Assembly (NCBI GenBank): GCA_905250025.1
Contig: CAJNOJ010000312.1
Span: forward strand, 49,484 to 113,483
Direction of reading: 5' to 3'
From: Adineta ricciae
Lineage: Eukaryota; Rotifera; Eurotatoria; Adinetida; Adinetidae
Length of the DNA: 64,000 nucleotides
Below, in pieces: positions 24,478 through 38,267 of the stretch. Made by a program: the position numbers and the translations under genes. Every line of letters begins with the position of its first letter. Position 1 is the stretch's first letter. The notes under the pieces were generated by a model. That model did not search any database, was not told the DNA's origin, and saw only the letters and a program-made list of their open reading frames with translations.

Positions 24478-26895
24478 TTATTCTTGATTCAGCGAACCTT
24501 CCATTGCCTGTAGTAGTATTACGGATTCTCTTGGTAACGACTGGCGTCGATGTCGCTCAGTTGCATTTGTTGCCAAAGAAGAATCAGACGATATAAGTTT
24601 CGTTGTTTCTGGATTTGACGATTGCAAGGAACGTTCAGTGAAGATCAGAATGATGGAATAAAGAAGAGATAGGCCACTGAAGAACCACATGACGTGTTGG
24701 AAACCAATTTTCGGTATGATAATGCCTCCTAGACAGGGTCCTAAGACAAGACAAAGTTAGTTATACACCTGAACACACAAACTAATCATATATTGTAAGC
24801 TACGTTCTGTTTTGAATACGAGGCTATAGTCATTTGACCGAAAAAAATGGTTCAAGATTTTTCGAAAAGTTCTCATCTTGCTTAAGTTCAAAGACGTTAG
24901 AGTGTCTGTTTGCTGAATATCACGTTCTGCGATATAGTAGTTTGTTGTCGTTACCGATTAAAAGTGTTAACGCCGATCCTATCTCAGTGATAGCAAAGGC
25001 ATTGCCATAATCTGATGTGTAACGTTGATCAACGAGATTGGCCACGGTAAGTAACATGATCGTCTCAACGATGCCTGATACTACACCAATTACTGCCATC
25101 GATCCTAAAATCTCCACGAAATAGGTCAAATATGGCATCTACACAAAAAATAAACGGTAATGTTAGATACAGTCTATGAAAATAGCTTTTACTTACGATA
25201 AACAAGGTGATGGATTGAACTAGTAAACAGCTAATTGTACAGTACCATACGCTAAGATTCGTGGCTAGCGATGCTAGTACGTTAGCACTTATTATGTACC
25301 CAATACCGTCGGGTAAAAAGACAGTACCTAGAAGTCATCCAACTCTCTCTAAAGCGAAAGCTCGAAGTGCTCGATCAAACCTTGAAGCCATATAGGTGCA
25401 TCGATCGATTCTTCCAACCAAGTTGGTAGCGTTCCCTCGAGTACTGATGAACCGGAGTTGCCCACTATGAGAGCGCCTACGAATCAATCTGGTAACGAAA
25501 ATAACCAGCAATTGAAGGGATCGGTTACCTGTTGCAATGACAATATATGGATCTTTCACCAATTGCAATAGAGACGGACCGTCGACTTTATTCTTTGATA
25601 AATTTAAAATCTTTTTGCTTCTTGTGTCGATCATCAACAAGTGTAGAACTAGTAATTAAATGCTATTGGATTTCGAAAAGTACGTAAAAGAGCATCTATT
25701 ATTCAGAATGGGCTTTGCAAACAGACATCACATTTAACACCGAATGGCTGACTCCTCAACTTTGATTTGAGAATACGCGTAGAAAATACGTACTTATATT
25801 GATAGATGCAATAACTACAATGATGAGAAATGGTGTTGCTTGATTGAAAAAATCATATAACGTAGCAGTAAATGATTTTGCCACTACGTACAGTATCATT
25901 AGAATGAAAAGGCATTCGAACTAATTGACTTCTTACAAACACTGCCGAACATACTACAGGCTATTACTATACCTATTGCTCGACATCGTTCCACAGTATC
26001 ATGATAGGTATCTGCGAGCAAACCAAAAGCTATCGAAACGAAATATGAATAAGAATATAGGTCGTCTGTCTATTGGGTAATGTACTATATTTCTTTACTC
26101 ACCTGAAATGTTGATGTGAGCCCCAGCTACTCCCGTTAATGCAAGACCGACGAAAAACTCCCAGTAGATTGAACTGAATGCCAGTACTAGACAAAGTAGT
26201 TAAGTATACATCTTTTCCGTCACAGTGAATGATATTACTTAGAGCTGAGGCAATTAGCAGGAATAGACCAAAGCATAATGGAGTTCGATAACCGAATCTA
26301 ATCAAGTATTCAAAAGTGATGCTGTCTCATTCTCAATTCAATGGAAAAAAGCTTACTTATCAATAATACGTGGTATAAAGAGATTGGCAATGATTTGAAC
26401 TATAGCTTTAATGCCAAAGAAATAGCCAATAACCACATTATCCTGAAATAGAACAAAAACTGTACAACTCATCGGACAAAATAATCTACTTGTCTTTGAC
26501 ATCACCTGCTCTAAAATCATGTTTCGCCGATCCCTGGTGATCGAAGGCTCATGCGGACTTCTGTCATCGAATGGCGCATTTCCATTTGATAGATCAGATT
26601 GGTTCTGGCAGCATGGCTGTTTTGAAAGATGACTCTCAATGACTGATGAATTAGCTTCACTTTTAGTGGCCAATTGAAAAAGAATATCGGGAGCAATAGG
26701 AGCTAAAAGCAAGTCATATTTTAACTTTCGAACAAACTCAGCAGTCTAATCATCTCTCTGAAAGAATAACATACCAAGTGCACAATAGAGTATTTCATTG
26801 ACAGTCACAGCAATGGCAACAACAATGAAAACAAGTGTTTTTGACGAACGAAACCGAAACAATTTGCTATTGTGTAAATCTTCATAACGATCCAT
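24478..26895 (-). CDS. SLC18-type vesicular amine/acetylcholine transporter, version 1
   Basis: About 11 exons with mostly short introns. Those I could place are 26775-26895, 26506-26702, 26357-26442, 26239-26297 and 26103-26186; further exons cover the following regions, and the last ends at 24478. Spliced peptides match the VMAT/VAChT pattern in order: LAPIAPDILF, NVVIGYFFGIKAIVQ, DKFGYRTPLCFG, GLLADTYHDTVERCRAIG, LLQLVKDPYIVIATG, SVLEGTLPTW, FLPDGIGYIIS, then SGIVETIMLL with HT-like RYTSDYGNAFAI, and PCLGGIIIPKIGFQ. Members are proton antiporters that load monoamines or acetylcholine into synaptic vesicles. The Asn/Ser/Cys-rich loop between TM1 and TM2 is lumenal in the family. Start at 26895 chosen by homology length. 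Substrate not predictable. Confidence 0.8.
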
Positions 26896-28183
26896 TATTA
26901 TGAACCTGTAAATAATGGAAAGCTCGTTAAAGTAAGTATAAGCAAACCTGTCACTGTCTCGAGTTCTATTCCAAATACCGCCTGACTCAATAAATACATT
27001 ACTGTTTCTCTCGTCAATCCTATTGTCAACCCTCAATGGAGTCGATAATACTCGCAAATGGCTACTGCATCCTTGTTTAGCAGTCTACGTTTCAGAATGA
27101 TGATTGAAAAAATCTTGGTTCTTATATTTGTTATTGTGTGGGTGTTTATTTTACGCGATTATTTTATCGCATTGATATGAGACAAATGTCACAGTGTCAG
27201 GCCAGAATACGTAACTGCTTGTTTAACATGGCTTTAGGATAAAAATAGTTATAATTAGCAACTGAAACTTCATTAATTGAATAACTCAGGATGTTTCGCA
27301 AATCATTTTATTTCCTCAATAACTTACCCTCTACGTATTTGTCATGTTGTTGGTTTTAAATAAAACGGTGACTAGTTTACGCGTATGGTCGCCGAGAATA
27401 TAACTATTGTTTCGTCCCTATTTCTCAAAGTTGACTTTGCTCTTCTCTTTTCGAGTTCAATTGACGACGTTTCATTTTTATGCATTTAAGTGGGAGTGTA
27501 TCAAAACAAGAAGCAAATTAATTTACATATTCGCCTATTTCTCTTGTAACTATAATGAGTAGAACTAACAAAACGGAAAGAAAGAAAAATCAAATTCTTC
27601 TCATCAATGCTATCGCCTCTTTAACCTTTCAAATAGAGAAAATATTGAATGTTACAAATTTTTGATATTTATATGTTACCTTTCGAGTGATATGAAGGCA
27701 TTGACGTTCTTTGGATAATGAATAGAAACATCAAGAAGTGAAATATTTCATTGGATAACATGTTGAATAAGTGTGTGATGTGCTCCGATTGACTAAACTA
27801 GGCTTTGGTGTACGATTGTTTACCAAAGGAGAGTCGTGATATACGAACTGTTTTACTTGGCACTCGTTGACAGACCAAATGAATATCGAATACTGTTCAC
27901 GATTGGCAACAAATAACTATATTTTGAAGTGAATTTAAGCTGATAAATATCACGAAAAAAAAATCTTTCTCCAAACGAACGTAAGAGTATAGTAGACGGA
28001 TCTCCTAGAACTTTCAGAGCGTGGCCTATCTCGGTAATTTTCATTAGAATACCCGCGCATACGTCAAAGTTATTATGCAAGCTGTTTGGATTGTGTTTTA
28101 TCTCATAATAGTCCTGAAAATATTGGCGTAGGAACAGAACGCTTGTTTTCGGGAACAAGCACACATATGCATGATTTTTCTAT
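26896..28183. other. Region upstream of the SLC18 gene, no firm gene
   Basis: AT-rich. A minus-strand frame at 27853-28164 (YFQDYYEIKHNPNS ... RYSFGLSTSAK) is well conserved at 32324-32637, but the second version carries a 2 nt insertion at an A run that splits it. Either it contains an intron there or it is not coding; I cannot identify it. Confidence 0.3.
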
Positions 28184-28184
28184 N

Positions 28185-28600
28185 TGGATGAATCACTCTA
28201 TATAACAGTTAATGGAGAAGAAAGTGATGGATATTCCAGTACTGAAATCAAAACAGAAGATATTGTAGATTATATTAATTCTGCAAACGATAAGAAAGTA
28301 GCATTCATTGTCAACTATGATATCAAAGTAGGAGTTTTTTTTTCGTAGAGAAATTCTTTTAGGATTTGTTTTCTGTAGGGTAAAGAATCATGCGAAAAAT
28401 GGCCGACACTTTTACCAAGAGATTTACCGATAGGCTGGCGTTGTAATCAGCATGGTGGAACGTCTTATGGAGAAGATTGTATTCAAGGTGCGTGGAGATT
28501 CGAAGGACCAGAAAAGGCAAAAGAGAAAGCTCATGCAGTTGCAGAGCGCTTCTACGATGGATTTAGCATTAATATAACTTGGGAAACGAATTCGAGTTAA
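28185..28600 (+). CDS. Unidentified three-exon protein, 3' part (version 1)
   Basis: The remainder of exon 2 (28185-28327) and exon 3 (28379-28600) match the complete gene at 23803-24214, including the C-terminal Cys/Trp module and stop. It begins right after the n at 28184. It most likely completes 15495-15972. Confidence 0.7.
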
Positions 28601-28868
28601 GACTATATATTCGATTGACTTTTGTTTGACAATAAACATGACCTGATATATACGTATTGCACAACTTCGTCAAAGAACATGTCATTTTCCAAGCTATTCC
28701 CTGTTCTTTTATAAAAGCAAACAGATTGGTGGTAGAGAGTTATGAGAAACCGGATAAGACTCCGATGCACGCTCAACAATATAAAACTTTATTTTAATTA
28801 GCAAATCTTTTGACAAACAAACAGCAGTGTCAACATGTTGTATCATCGATCCCGATATTTGTTGTTAT

Positions 28869-31273
28869 TTATTCTTGATTCAGCGAACCTTCCGTTGCCT
28901 GTAGTAGTATTACTGATTCTCTTGGTAACGACTGGCGTCGATGTCGCTCAGTTGCATTTGTTGCCAAAGAAGAATCAGATGGTATAAGTTTCGTTGTTTC
29001 TAGATTTGGCGATTGCAAAGAACGTTCAGTGAAGATTAGAATGACGGAATAAAGAAGAGATAGACCACTGAAAAACCACATGACGTGTTGGAAACCAATT
29101 TTCGGTATGATAATACCTCCTAGACATGGTCCTAAGAAAAGACACAGTTAGTTATACATCTGAACACACAAATTAATCGTATTGTAAACTACGTTCTGTT
29201 TTGAATCCGAGGCTATAGTCATTTGACTGGAAAAACTGTTTCAAGATTTTTCGAAAAGCTCGTATCTTGCTTAAGTTCAAAGATGTTAGAGTATCACGTT
29301 CTGTGATATAGTAGTTTGTTGTCATTACCGATTAAAAGTGTTAACGCCGATCCTATCTCAGTGATAGCAAAGGCATTGCCATAATCTGATGTGTAACGTT
29401 GATCAACAAGATTGGCCACGGTAAGTAACATGATCGTCTCAACGATGCCTGATACTACACCAATTACTGCCATCGATCCTAAAATCTCCACGAAATAGGT
29501 CAAATATGGCATCTACACAAAAAATAAACGGTCATGTTAGATACAGTCTATGAAAATCGCTTTTACTTACAAAAAACAAGGTGGTGGATTGAACTAGTAA
29601 ACAGCTAATTGTACAGTACCATACGCTTAGATTCGTGGCTAGCGATGCTAGTACGTTAGCACTTATTATGTACCCAATGCCGTCGGGTAAAAAGACAGTA
29701 CCTAGAAGTCATCGAACGCTCTCTAAAGCGAAAATTCGAAGTGTTCGATCAAACCTTGAAGCCATATAGGTGCATCGATTGATTCTTCCAACCAAGTTGG
29801 TAGTGTTCCCTCGAGTACTGATGAACCGGAGTTGCCCACTATGAGAGCGCCTACGAATCAGTCTGGTAAAGAAAATAACCAGTAATTGAAGGGATCGGTT
29901 ACCTGTTGCAATGACAACATAAGGATCTTTCACCAGTTGCAATAGAGACGGACCATCGACTTTATTCTTTGATAAATTTAAAATCTTTTTGCTTCTTGTG
30001 TCGATCATCAACAAGTGTAGAACTATTAATTAAATGCTATTGGATTTCAAAAAGTATGTCAAAGAGCATCTATTATTCAGAATGGGTTTTGTAAACAGAA
30101 AATCGGATTTAACACCGAATGGCTGACTCCTCAACTTTGATTTGAGAATACGCGTCGAAAATACGTACTTATATTGATAGATGCAATAACTACGATAATG
30201 AGAAATGGTGTTGCTTGATTGAAAAAGTCATATAACGTAGCAGTAAATGATTTTGCCACTACATACAGTATCATTAGAATGAAAAGACATTCGAACTAAT
30301 TGACTTCTTACAAACACTGCCGAACATACTACAGGCTATTACTATGCCTATTGCTCGACATCGTTCCACAGTATCATGATAGGTATCTGCAAGCAAACCA
30401 AAAGCTATCGAAACGAAATATAAATAAGAACATAAGTCGTCTGTCTATTGGATAAAGTACTATATTTCTTTACTCACCTGAAATGTTAATGTGAGCCCCA
30501 GCTACTCCCGTTAATGCAAGACCGACGAAGAACTCCCAATAGATTGAACTGAATGCCAGTACTAGACAAAGTAGTTAAGTATACATCTTTTCCGTCACTG
30601 TGAATGATATTACTTAGAGCTGAGATAATTAGCAGGAATAGACCAAAACATAATGGAGTTCGATAACCGAATCTAATTAAGTATACAAAAGTGATGCTGC
30701 CTCATTCTCAATTCAATGGAAAAAGAGCTTACTTATCAATAATACGTGGTATAAAGAGATTGGCAATGATTTGAACTATAGCTTTAATGCCAAAGAAATA
30801 GCCAATAACCACATTATCCTGAAATAGAACGAAAACTGTACAACTATCATCGGACAAAATAAACTACTTGTCTTTGATATTACCTGCTCTAAAATCATGT
30901 TTCGCCGATCCCTAGTGATCAAAGACTCATGTGGACTTCTGCCATCGAATGGCGCATTTCCATTTGATAGATCAGATTGGTTCTGACAGCATGGCTGTTT
31001 TGAAAGATGACTTTCGATGACTGATGAATTAGATTCACTTTTAGTTGCCAATTGAAAAAGAATATCGGGAGCAATAGGAGCTAAAAGCAAGTCATATTTT
31101 AACTTTCGAACAAACTCAGCAGTGTAATCATCTCTCTGAAAGAATAACATACCAAGTGCGCAATAGAGTATTTCATTGACAGTGACAGCAACAGCGACGA
31201 CAATGAAAACAAGTGTTTTTGACGAACGAAACCGAAACAATTTGCTACTTTGTAAATCTTCATAACAATCCAT
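28869..31273 (-). CDS. SLC18-type vesicular transporter, version 2
   Basis: Same exon order, splice sites and conserved motifs as 24478-26895, with scattered substitutions (for example MDCYEDLQSSK for MDRYEDLHNSK at the N terminus). No frame-breaking change was seen in the exons compared, including the 52 nt intron between the fourth and fifth exons. Both versions look functional. The upstream frame at 31276-31438 is not conserved and is treated as 5' flank. Confidence 0.78.
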
Positions 31274-32943
31274 TATTATGAACCTGTAAATAATGGAAAG
31301 CTCGTTAAAGTAAGTAAGCAAACCTGTCACTATCTCGAGTTCTATTCCAAATACTGCCTGACTCAATGCAGTCACTTCTGATGAAGCAACAATGAATACA
31401 TTATTACTTCTCTCGTCAATCCTATTGTCAACTCTCAACGTAGCCGATGGTACTCACAAATGGCTACTGCGTCCTTGTTTAGCAGTCTACGTCTCGGAAT
31501 GATGATTGAAAAAATCTTGGTATTTATATTTGTTATTGTGCGGGTGTTTATTTTATGCGATTATTTTATTGCATTGGTATGAGGCAAATGTCACGCAGTG
31601 TCAGGCCAGAATACATAACTGCTTGTTTAACACGGCTTTAGGATAAAAATAGTTATAATTAGCAGCTGAAACTTTGTTAATTGAACAACTCAGGATGTTT
31701 CGAGAATCATTTTTTTTTCTCAATAACGTACCCTCTATGTATTGTGTCACGTTGTTGGTTTTACATAAAACGGCGACTAGTTTACGTGTATGGTCGACGA
31801 GAATATAACTGTTGTTTCGTTCCTATTTCTCAAAGTTGACTTTGCTCTTCTCTTTTCGAGCTCAATTGACAATGTTTCATTTTTATGCATTTAAGTGGGA
31901 GTGTATCAAAACAAGAACCAAATTAATTTACATATTCGTCTATTTCCCATGTAGCTATAATGAGTAGAACTAACAAAACGGAAAGAAAGAAAAATCACAT
32001 TCTTCTCATCAATGCTGTCGCCTCTGTAACCTTTCGAACAGAGGAAATATTGAATGGTATAAATTTGTGTGAAGCTCATCTGATGTTGTGGGGGATAACT
32101 TGATGAAAAGGATCAATTTGTCTATTAGTTGTCGATTAGTTGGAAAACCTAAATAGACAGACATTCTTTTGATATGAAGGCATATGTTCAGAGCTTTATT
32201 GACGTTCTTTAGATAATGAATAGAAATATCAAGAAGTGAAATGTTTTATTGAATAATATTTTGAATAAGTGTGTGATGTGTTCCGATTGTTCACCAGAAG
32301 AGAGTCGTGCCATACGAATTGTTTTACTTGGCACTCGTTGACAGACCAAATGAATATCGAATACTGTTCAAGATTGGCAACAAATAACTATATTTTGAAG
32401 TGAATTTAAGCTGATAAATATCACGAAAAAAAAACATCTTTCTCCAAACGAACGTAAGAGTATAGTAGACGGATCTCCTAGAACTTTCAGAGCGTGGCCT
32501 ATCTCGGTAATTTTCATTAGAATACCCGCGCATACGTCAAAGTTATTATGCAAGCTGTTTGGATTGTGTTTTATCTCATAATAGTCCTGAAAATATTGGC
32601 GTAGGAACAGAACGCTTGTTTTCGGGAACAAGCACACATATGCATGATTTTTCTATTTGCAGAGGACTTTCCGTTAACAAAGTATTGATATACATGTTCC
32701 ACTCTACCAAAATAGAGCATTTTACAACTATTCATGAGAATCTAGATATAAACACACTATGAATAAGAACATCTTCACTCAAACAACATGCGCATTTTAC
32801 TCATTTTAATAATATATCGTTAACGTTAAACTAATTTTATTCGACGAAAACACACAGATCATCAGAGGCAGTTGTTTATGACAAATGCTCCTTTCTTATC
32901 ATGGATGTGCAGAATTAATGTGAATTCAACGTATTTGAATAAT
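31274..32943. other. Intergenic region between SLC18 and the HEPN-TPR gene
   Basis: 31274-32656 repeats 26896-28183 with one extra block near 32060-32180. 32657-32943 is unique. No gene is supported beyond the doubtful frame noted at 32324-32637. Confidence 0.35.
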
Positions 32944-35900
32944 CTAGTCAGATTTCATACATATCAATTTATGTTTGTATAGTTGCCAATCCATTGTTTG
33001 ACATTCTTTGGTGCAATAACGTGCTTGTTTGCATCTACTACAAACATGCAATGCGTTTGCTTGCCCACAACATCGACACATGTTTACTACTCGTGCCGAT
33101 TCTTCCTCCATGACGATTGATGCAAGGTCATCAACGCGAACTAATGGTTTCCAATCACCTGCTGCTAATCGCAAATAAGGATTTATAATATGTATTTTAC
33201 TACCTATTGAATATAGGTTTCTCGTTAAATATCTGCCTTCTTCCTTTGGAAAACCGTATATAAACAATCGTTCGCAATCTAGGTTTTCATCTTCAACGAC
33301 GAGATGTATCGATGGAATCCAGGTATATGCTTCTTCAATGATTCTCACGGAAAGAACATATCCTTCATAGACATGATCTTTCGTTGGGTTCATTTCGCTC
33401 AGAGATATCGATTTCAAACCAACTAACGATTGGGCTGCCGTCTGTTTCGTTCGTGGTAGGTAACTGAATGACAAAAAGCCATATGGATCACTCTGGAGTT
33501 GTAATGACGTAGATTCCCATTGACGATGCTCTGTAATAACTGCCACTCGATGTCGATCTGTGAGACGTATTCTGTGGTCAACATCAGTGGACGTATTTGT
33601 TTTCAATAGATTTTTTGCGTCAAATGCAGCTTTAAGCAATACTTTAGTATTGGAGTGGTAAGGTAAGAAGCACGGTAGTTGTAACCTTTCAGCTTCTTCA
33701 CCTTTTTCATAAATTTCTTTAGTTTCTTTAATAGTTCCATTTAGACGTTCATCTATAGATTCCAGAGATGACCAAAGATTGGAACAGACCGATTGCAAGT
33801 TCATATTATTCATACCTAAATACAATTCATAAAAAAAAACAATTCTTTTGATCAAAATGCTTGTAACCCTTCAATTACAATTATCGAGTGATGAAAAAGT
33901 GATTAGCTTACCTGGTGACAAGTCCGACATATTACGTTCAAAATAACAACTAGCCATTGCATAATAAGACTCCGGCACCTTTCGATGATCCTTAGGAGCG
34001 ATCGCCAGGAAAACTTTATATGCTTCGATCGCTTCGTTCATATCAGCACCCAGCAGACGTAATGCAACTGCTCTAGGATATATAAGCTTGTAACTATTAG
34101 GATCTATCCGTAGACCTTCATTAGCTTCGTATAGAGCATTTTCGTATTTATTCATCCAACCGTACACGTTCGCACTTAATTCGAAAAAGATAGCTGATCC
34201 GGGATATTTCTCTTTACAGCATTGAAGAAAAGCAAGAACTGATTCATGAGAATCCATATGTAATACGGCATAGCATATCCGAGCACCTTCATCAAGTTGA
34301 GATTTAATATATATTTGTGGATTACAACGGCCAAGCACNTCATTAGCTTCGTATAGAGCATTTTCGTATTTATTCATCCAACCGTACACGTTCGCACTTA
34401 ATTCGAAAAAGATAGCTGATCCGGGATATTTCTCTTTACAGCATTGAAGAAAAGCAAGAACTGATTCACGAGAATCCATATGTAATACGGCATAGCATAT
34501 CCGAGCACCTTCATCAAGTTCAGATTTAACATATATTTGTGGATTACAACGGCCAAGCACACTGTCAACAATAGCAATCACTTTTTCCTTTATTTGCATG
34601 TTTGGATATTGTGCAACAATATGTTCAAGGCGAAAACATTTGGAAAGCTCATATACAACTTGATTTTCTTGTTCTTCTGTTAACATTTCAAAATCCATAA
34701 CTATATTTAACACCTCTGCAAAATGATCAATAGCATTACACAATATCTTGGCTGTTATTGAACCACGATTTGCATACTCATTCAATGTATCATATTGATA
34801 AATATAGGGATACTTATTGTCAGATAATTTAAATACACTTCCTTGTGGTTTCACAGAGTTAATTAAATGCTTGATCTGTGCAACTCTGTTTAGCACGTCA
34901 GGCGGTGTGTGATCCATGAATTCTATTGCTCTATCCAAAGATCGCTCAAATACCTCACGATTTGCTTGAGCAACAATATTGCCGGCTTCGCATGCTCGAG
35001 CATACCAAATCTTTGCCATTTTTAAATCACCTTTGTCTACCAGTAATTCGGCTAAAGTCAACATAGCATTTGGATCACCTCCTCTCGATGAGAACTGCAA
35101 TAATTCTTCGGCTTTCTTTAAATCTCTCTCAACACCAACACCTTTCTGATACATTAATGCCAAGTTATTGGCTGATCGAGCGCTGCCATGCTCTACGGCA
35201 CGCTGATACCAGTACGCAGCAATAGCTAGATCTTTATGAACACCAACGCCATCAGCATATTTGAGTCCCAAAGCATGCTCAGATTCAACTACACCGAGAT
35301 TTGGGATAACTTTGTATATGGGATGCTTCGGCGGTTGTGTGGCTGCTTGTTTATACCATTTCAGAGCTACATCGTGATCTTCTTTCACTCCTAAACCACG
35401 CTCAGTCAATCGAGCTATGTTATACATTCCCTCAGCATTTCCCTGTTCTGCTGCTCTAGCAAAGTACTTGGCAGCTTGCTGATAATCTTGTTTAATGCCA
35501 ATATCCCCGTGTTCATATTTATGTCCTCTGACGACGTCCGCCATCGCTTGATCATACTTTTCACTGAAAGCGTGCCCTAATCGCACTTGCTGAGGATCGC
35601 CACCGAATTTTTCTTGTATTTCATTTAACTGTTCAACCATGGTTTTCGGCTGTAGTCTTGGGTCTAGATGTTCCTCTCGTAATTGTCGATAAACTGTCTG
35701 TCGACTTCCAGCTAAAGCATTTTGTATTTGACTGTTTGTTGGATCAAGAGCTAATGCGCGTTCGTACGAAGTAATGGCTTTTTCGTGGGCGTTCAGAGCT
35801 GCGTGTGCTTTTCCAACACGAAAATGCCCTTTCCACCATATTGGCGAAAGCTTTCGAGCTTCTTTGGCTTCTTGTAAAGCTCGATATCGTTCATCTGTTA

Positions 35901-36867
35901 AATCATTCGTTTCCGACTTGTTTGAGCTGTCGGACTTTTGTTCATGCAATGCTAAACGACTAGCAGATATGTTCGAGTAGAAAATCGCACGATTATCAGC
36001 TGAAACATCCGGTAACGCGATCGCTTCGGTAAATAATGCAATAGCATTAGAGAACTTCACATTCTTGTGAGCTTGAGTCGCTAATGAATTTAATCGTAGT
36101 GCTTCCTTCACGTTCTCCTCATTTATCGGCTCGGGGCTTTTGCTGAATACATTATCATCCTTTAATTTACTGAATTCGCTTGGAACATCACCGAATGCTA
36201 CCAATATATTCGATAACTTGGACCAGAGTTCATTGAACTCTGCATCAGTGATCGATTTCGACGCAATATGAGCTAGCTCATTCCGGATAGTTCGCAAGCT
36301 CGCCAGTAGGGAATCTTCACTGTCAAGTTGTTGCACCTGAGTAATACTGAGTGTTGTTGGACGATCAATATTTAATAGCAGTGCTGCCAACATTGAAAAA
36401 TCCCATATATTGGAATCTCCAGCGGTAATCGCTGCCTCCTGCAGTGCTGTAAAAGTGAACTTTTTATTATTTTTGATGGTATTGATCAAGTAGTTCTTTC
36501 CACAAACAGCCGAATCATCCCATTCATTGCCGTTGTTGAACATGGCATAGCGATTTCTAAATAATTGACGAAGTAGAGGGCATGAACGCGCAACTAAGAG
36601 TTCTATTTTGAAATAATTTCGAANCCATATATTGGAATCTCCAGCGGTAATCGCTGCCTCCTGCAGTGCTGTAAAAGTGAACTTTTTATTATTTTTGATG
36701 GTATTGATCAAGTAGTTCTTTCCACAAACAGCCGAATCATCCCATACATTACCATTGTTGGACATAGCATAGCGATTTCTAAATAATTGACGAAGTAGGG
36801 GGCATGAACGCGCGACTAAGAGTTCTATTTTGAAATAATTACGAACGTTTGCTGAAATGTTGGTCAT
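32944..36867 (-). CDS. HEPN-TPR-Sel1-MYND multidomain protein
   Basis: Exon 1 (33912-36867) and exon 2 (32944-33815) are joined by a splice (CCAG/GTAAGC donor, TTTAG acceptor) that turns two apparent genes into one. Order: a DZIP3-like HEPN domain with RNELAH, which fits the RX4H RNase motif; TPR repeats (NVKEALRLNSLAT ... NAHEKAITSYERALALDP); at least five Sel1-like repeats (for example AAKYFARAAEQGNAEGM, LMYQKGVGVERDLKKA); another TPR-like pair; and a C-terminal MYND finger (CRCCGQ, CSRCKQARYC, HKLIC). It probably acts as a scaffold, with possible RNA cleavage by HEPN. Joins at 34339 and 36624 repeat 221 bp each in frame, so the real protein is about 150 residues shorter than the raw translation. 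Start at 36867 is shared with 41344. Confidence 0.8.
34118..34560. repeat. 221 bp contig-end overlap at the n of 34339
   Basis: 34118-34338 is repeated at 34340-34560 with few differences; assembly artefact inside the HEPN-TPR gene. Confidence 0.9.
36403..36845. repeat. 221 bp contig-end overlap at the n of 36624
   Basis: 36403-36623 is repeated at 36625-36845 and a third time from 41102. All three copies begin at the same base, as expected for bubble ends. Confidence 0.9.
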
Positions 36868-38267
36868 TTGACGAAGTAGTTATATCTTCGATACGTGTGT
36901 AGATTTTTATAATTCTGAAAACTTTACACTTGATGTGTATTATTTACGCAACAATATTTCGTGATGTATATGTGGCAGTCGGTTAGAGAATTTAGTTGAG
37001 ATTGGAATGTACATAAATATCAAAATAATATCTAAATCTATACTTTTTTACGTTTGAAAGAGAAATAAATAGAATCTATAATTGTGTACGAAAATATTTT
37101 CAATTAAAAGATCGTTGATAATTCTATAAAACGGTACAGAAAAGTTTTAACGATTGATCACATGTTGTTGTTTCGATGAAAGACTGAAAATGATAAAGAA
37201 AATTTTGATTTATTTAGATAGCTTGTGCTGACTCTGTTTTCTTTCCAGAGCGGCGATATACGGGACATTGAAAATCTATACAGAGACGAAAAAAATTGAT
37301 AAATTTTCTTTAATTCAATAAATTTATTCGAGCAGCGGGACGTGCGGGACATTGAAAAATTAGAAAAAAAAGACGATTTTATTCTTCAATCGAAAGAATT
37401 TTGATGCGGGACATGGGGATATAGAAACTGTAGAGAGAGAAAAAAAAACAAGTAATTTTACTTTTGTTAAACAAATAAATTTTTTTCGAGCAGCGGGACG
37501 TGCGGGACATTGAAAAATTAGAAAAAAAGACGATTTTATTCTTCAATCGAAAGAATTTTGATGCGGGACATGGGGATATAGAAACTGTAGAGCAGAAAAA
37601 ATTGATAATTTTTTTTCTATTCTATTTTCTTTTCTGTTTTTTTTTCGTGCATTCCAAACTCAACTAGATTCTCATGTCAACTGTGGCATATATATTCTTC
37701 TTGAGATAACTGTTATAACGATATCGCTTTGTCTACTAAATGGCCAATCAACATCCATACATTTTACGATCGGAGAAATCGATACTGATGTTTTCTCTTT
37801 GACGCCGTTTTAGGCTTTTTCTGGAGTCCTATGATGTCATACAAAAAAATTAATCGAGAATGTGTCTGTAGCACATGGTCGACAGAGGTCGCTCTTTCAA
37901 ACAATTTCGTATAGTATTAGTTTTACTTTACACAAAGCATTTATCGTCACAAATGTTTCATGAGAACGAGAACGAATATAGTTTTTTGTCTGGAGGCATC
38001 TATTTACGAGGTTGAAAAATGTATTGATTCAAATAACTTCTTTCTGTTTTATATCATATTTAACACCTCGTAGACTTCATCTTTGCTTTGTCAAAAAGAT
38101 CGATCGAGGTGGCAAAGAAAAAGTATATACAGACACTGATTATCACCGCGAGACATTAACCATCGTTTTCTTTTTTATCGTTCGCTTCGGTTCAATTAAC
38201 ACGGTTGTTTTTCGTTGAAAACATTTGTTAACCCATAAGACTACTTACTCTCGAAGATTTCTTCATC
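36868..38267. other. Divergent spacer between the HEPN-TPR and MFS genes
   Basis: Probable promoters of both genes. It is about 700 bp longer than its counterpart 41345-42024 because of a tandem-repeat block around 37240-37640 and its flanks. No gene seen. Confidence 0.4.
37240..37640. repeat. Tandem repeat of about 158 bp, about 2.5 copies
   Basis: Units starting GAGCAGCGGGACGTGCGGGA occur at 37330 and 37488, with a partial related unit before. Each contains a GGGACAT motif several times and poly(A)-rich spacers. The block is missing from the other version between 41430 and 41450. Confidence 0.75.

Larger units (their letters stand above)
23803..32656. repeat. Second long duplicated block, likely alleles in series
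   Basis: 23803-28183 matches 28185-32656 with a few percent divergence. The start of this contig (28185) lies a few bases after the homologous position of the end of the contig at 15972, so 7588-15972 plus 28185 onward reads as one haplotype and 15974-28183 as the other. Confidence 0.85.

Noticed and set aside
27853-28164. 103-codon minus-strand gene
   Set aside because: Conserved in sequence, but a 2 nt indel in the other version breaks it and I cannot identify it; left as uncertain.
8858-32656. True tandem duplication of the GPCR, Cys-rich, unknown and SLC18 genes
   Set aside because: Junctions coincide with n characters and contig ends meet at homologous bases, so alleles placed in series explain it better.
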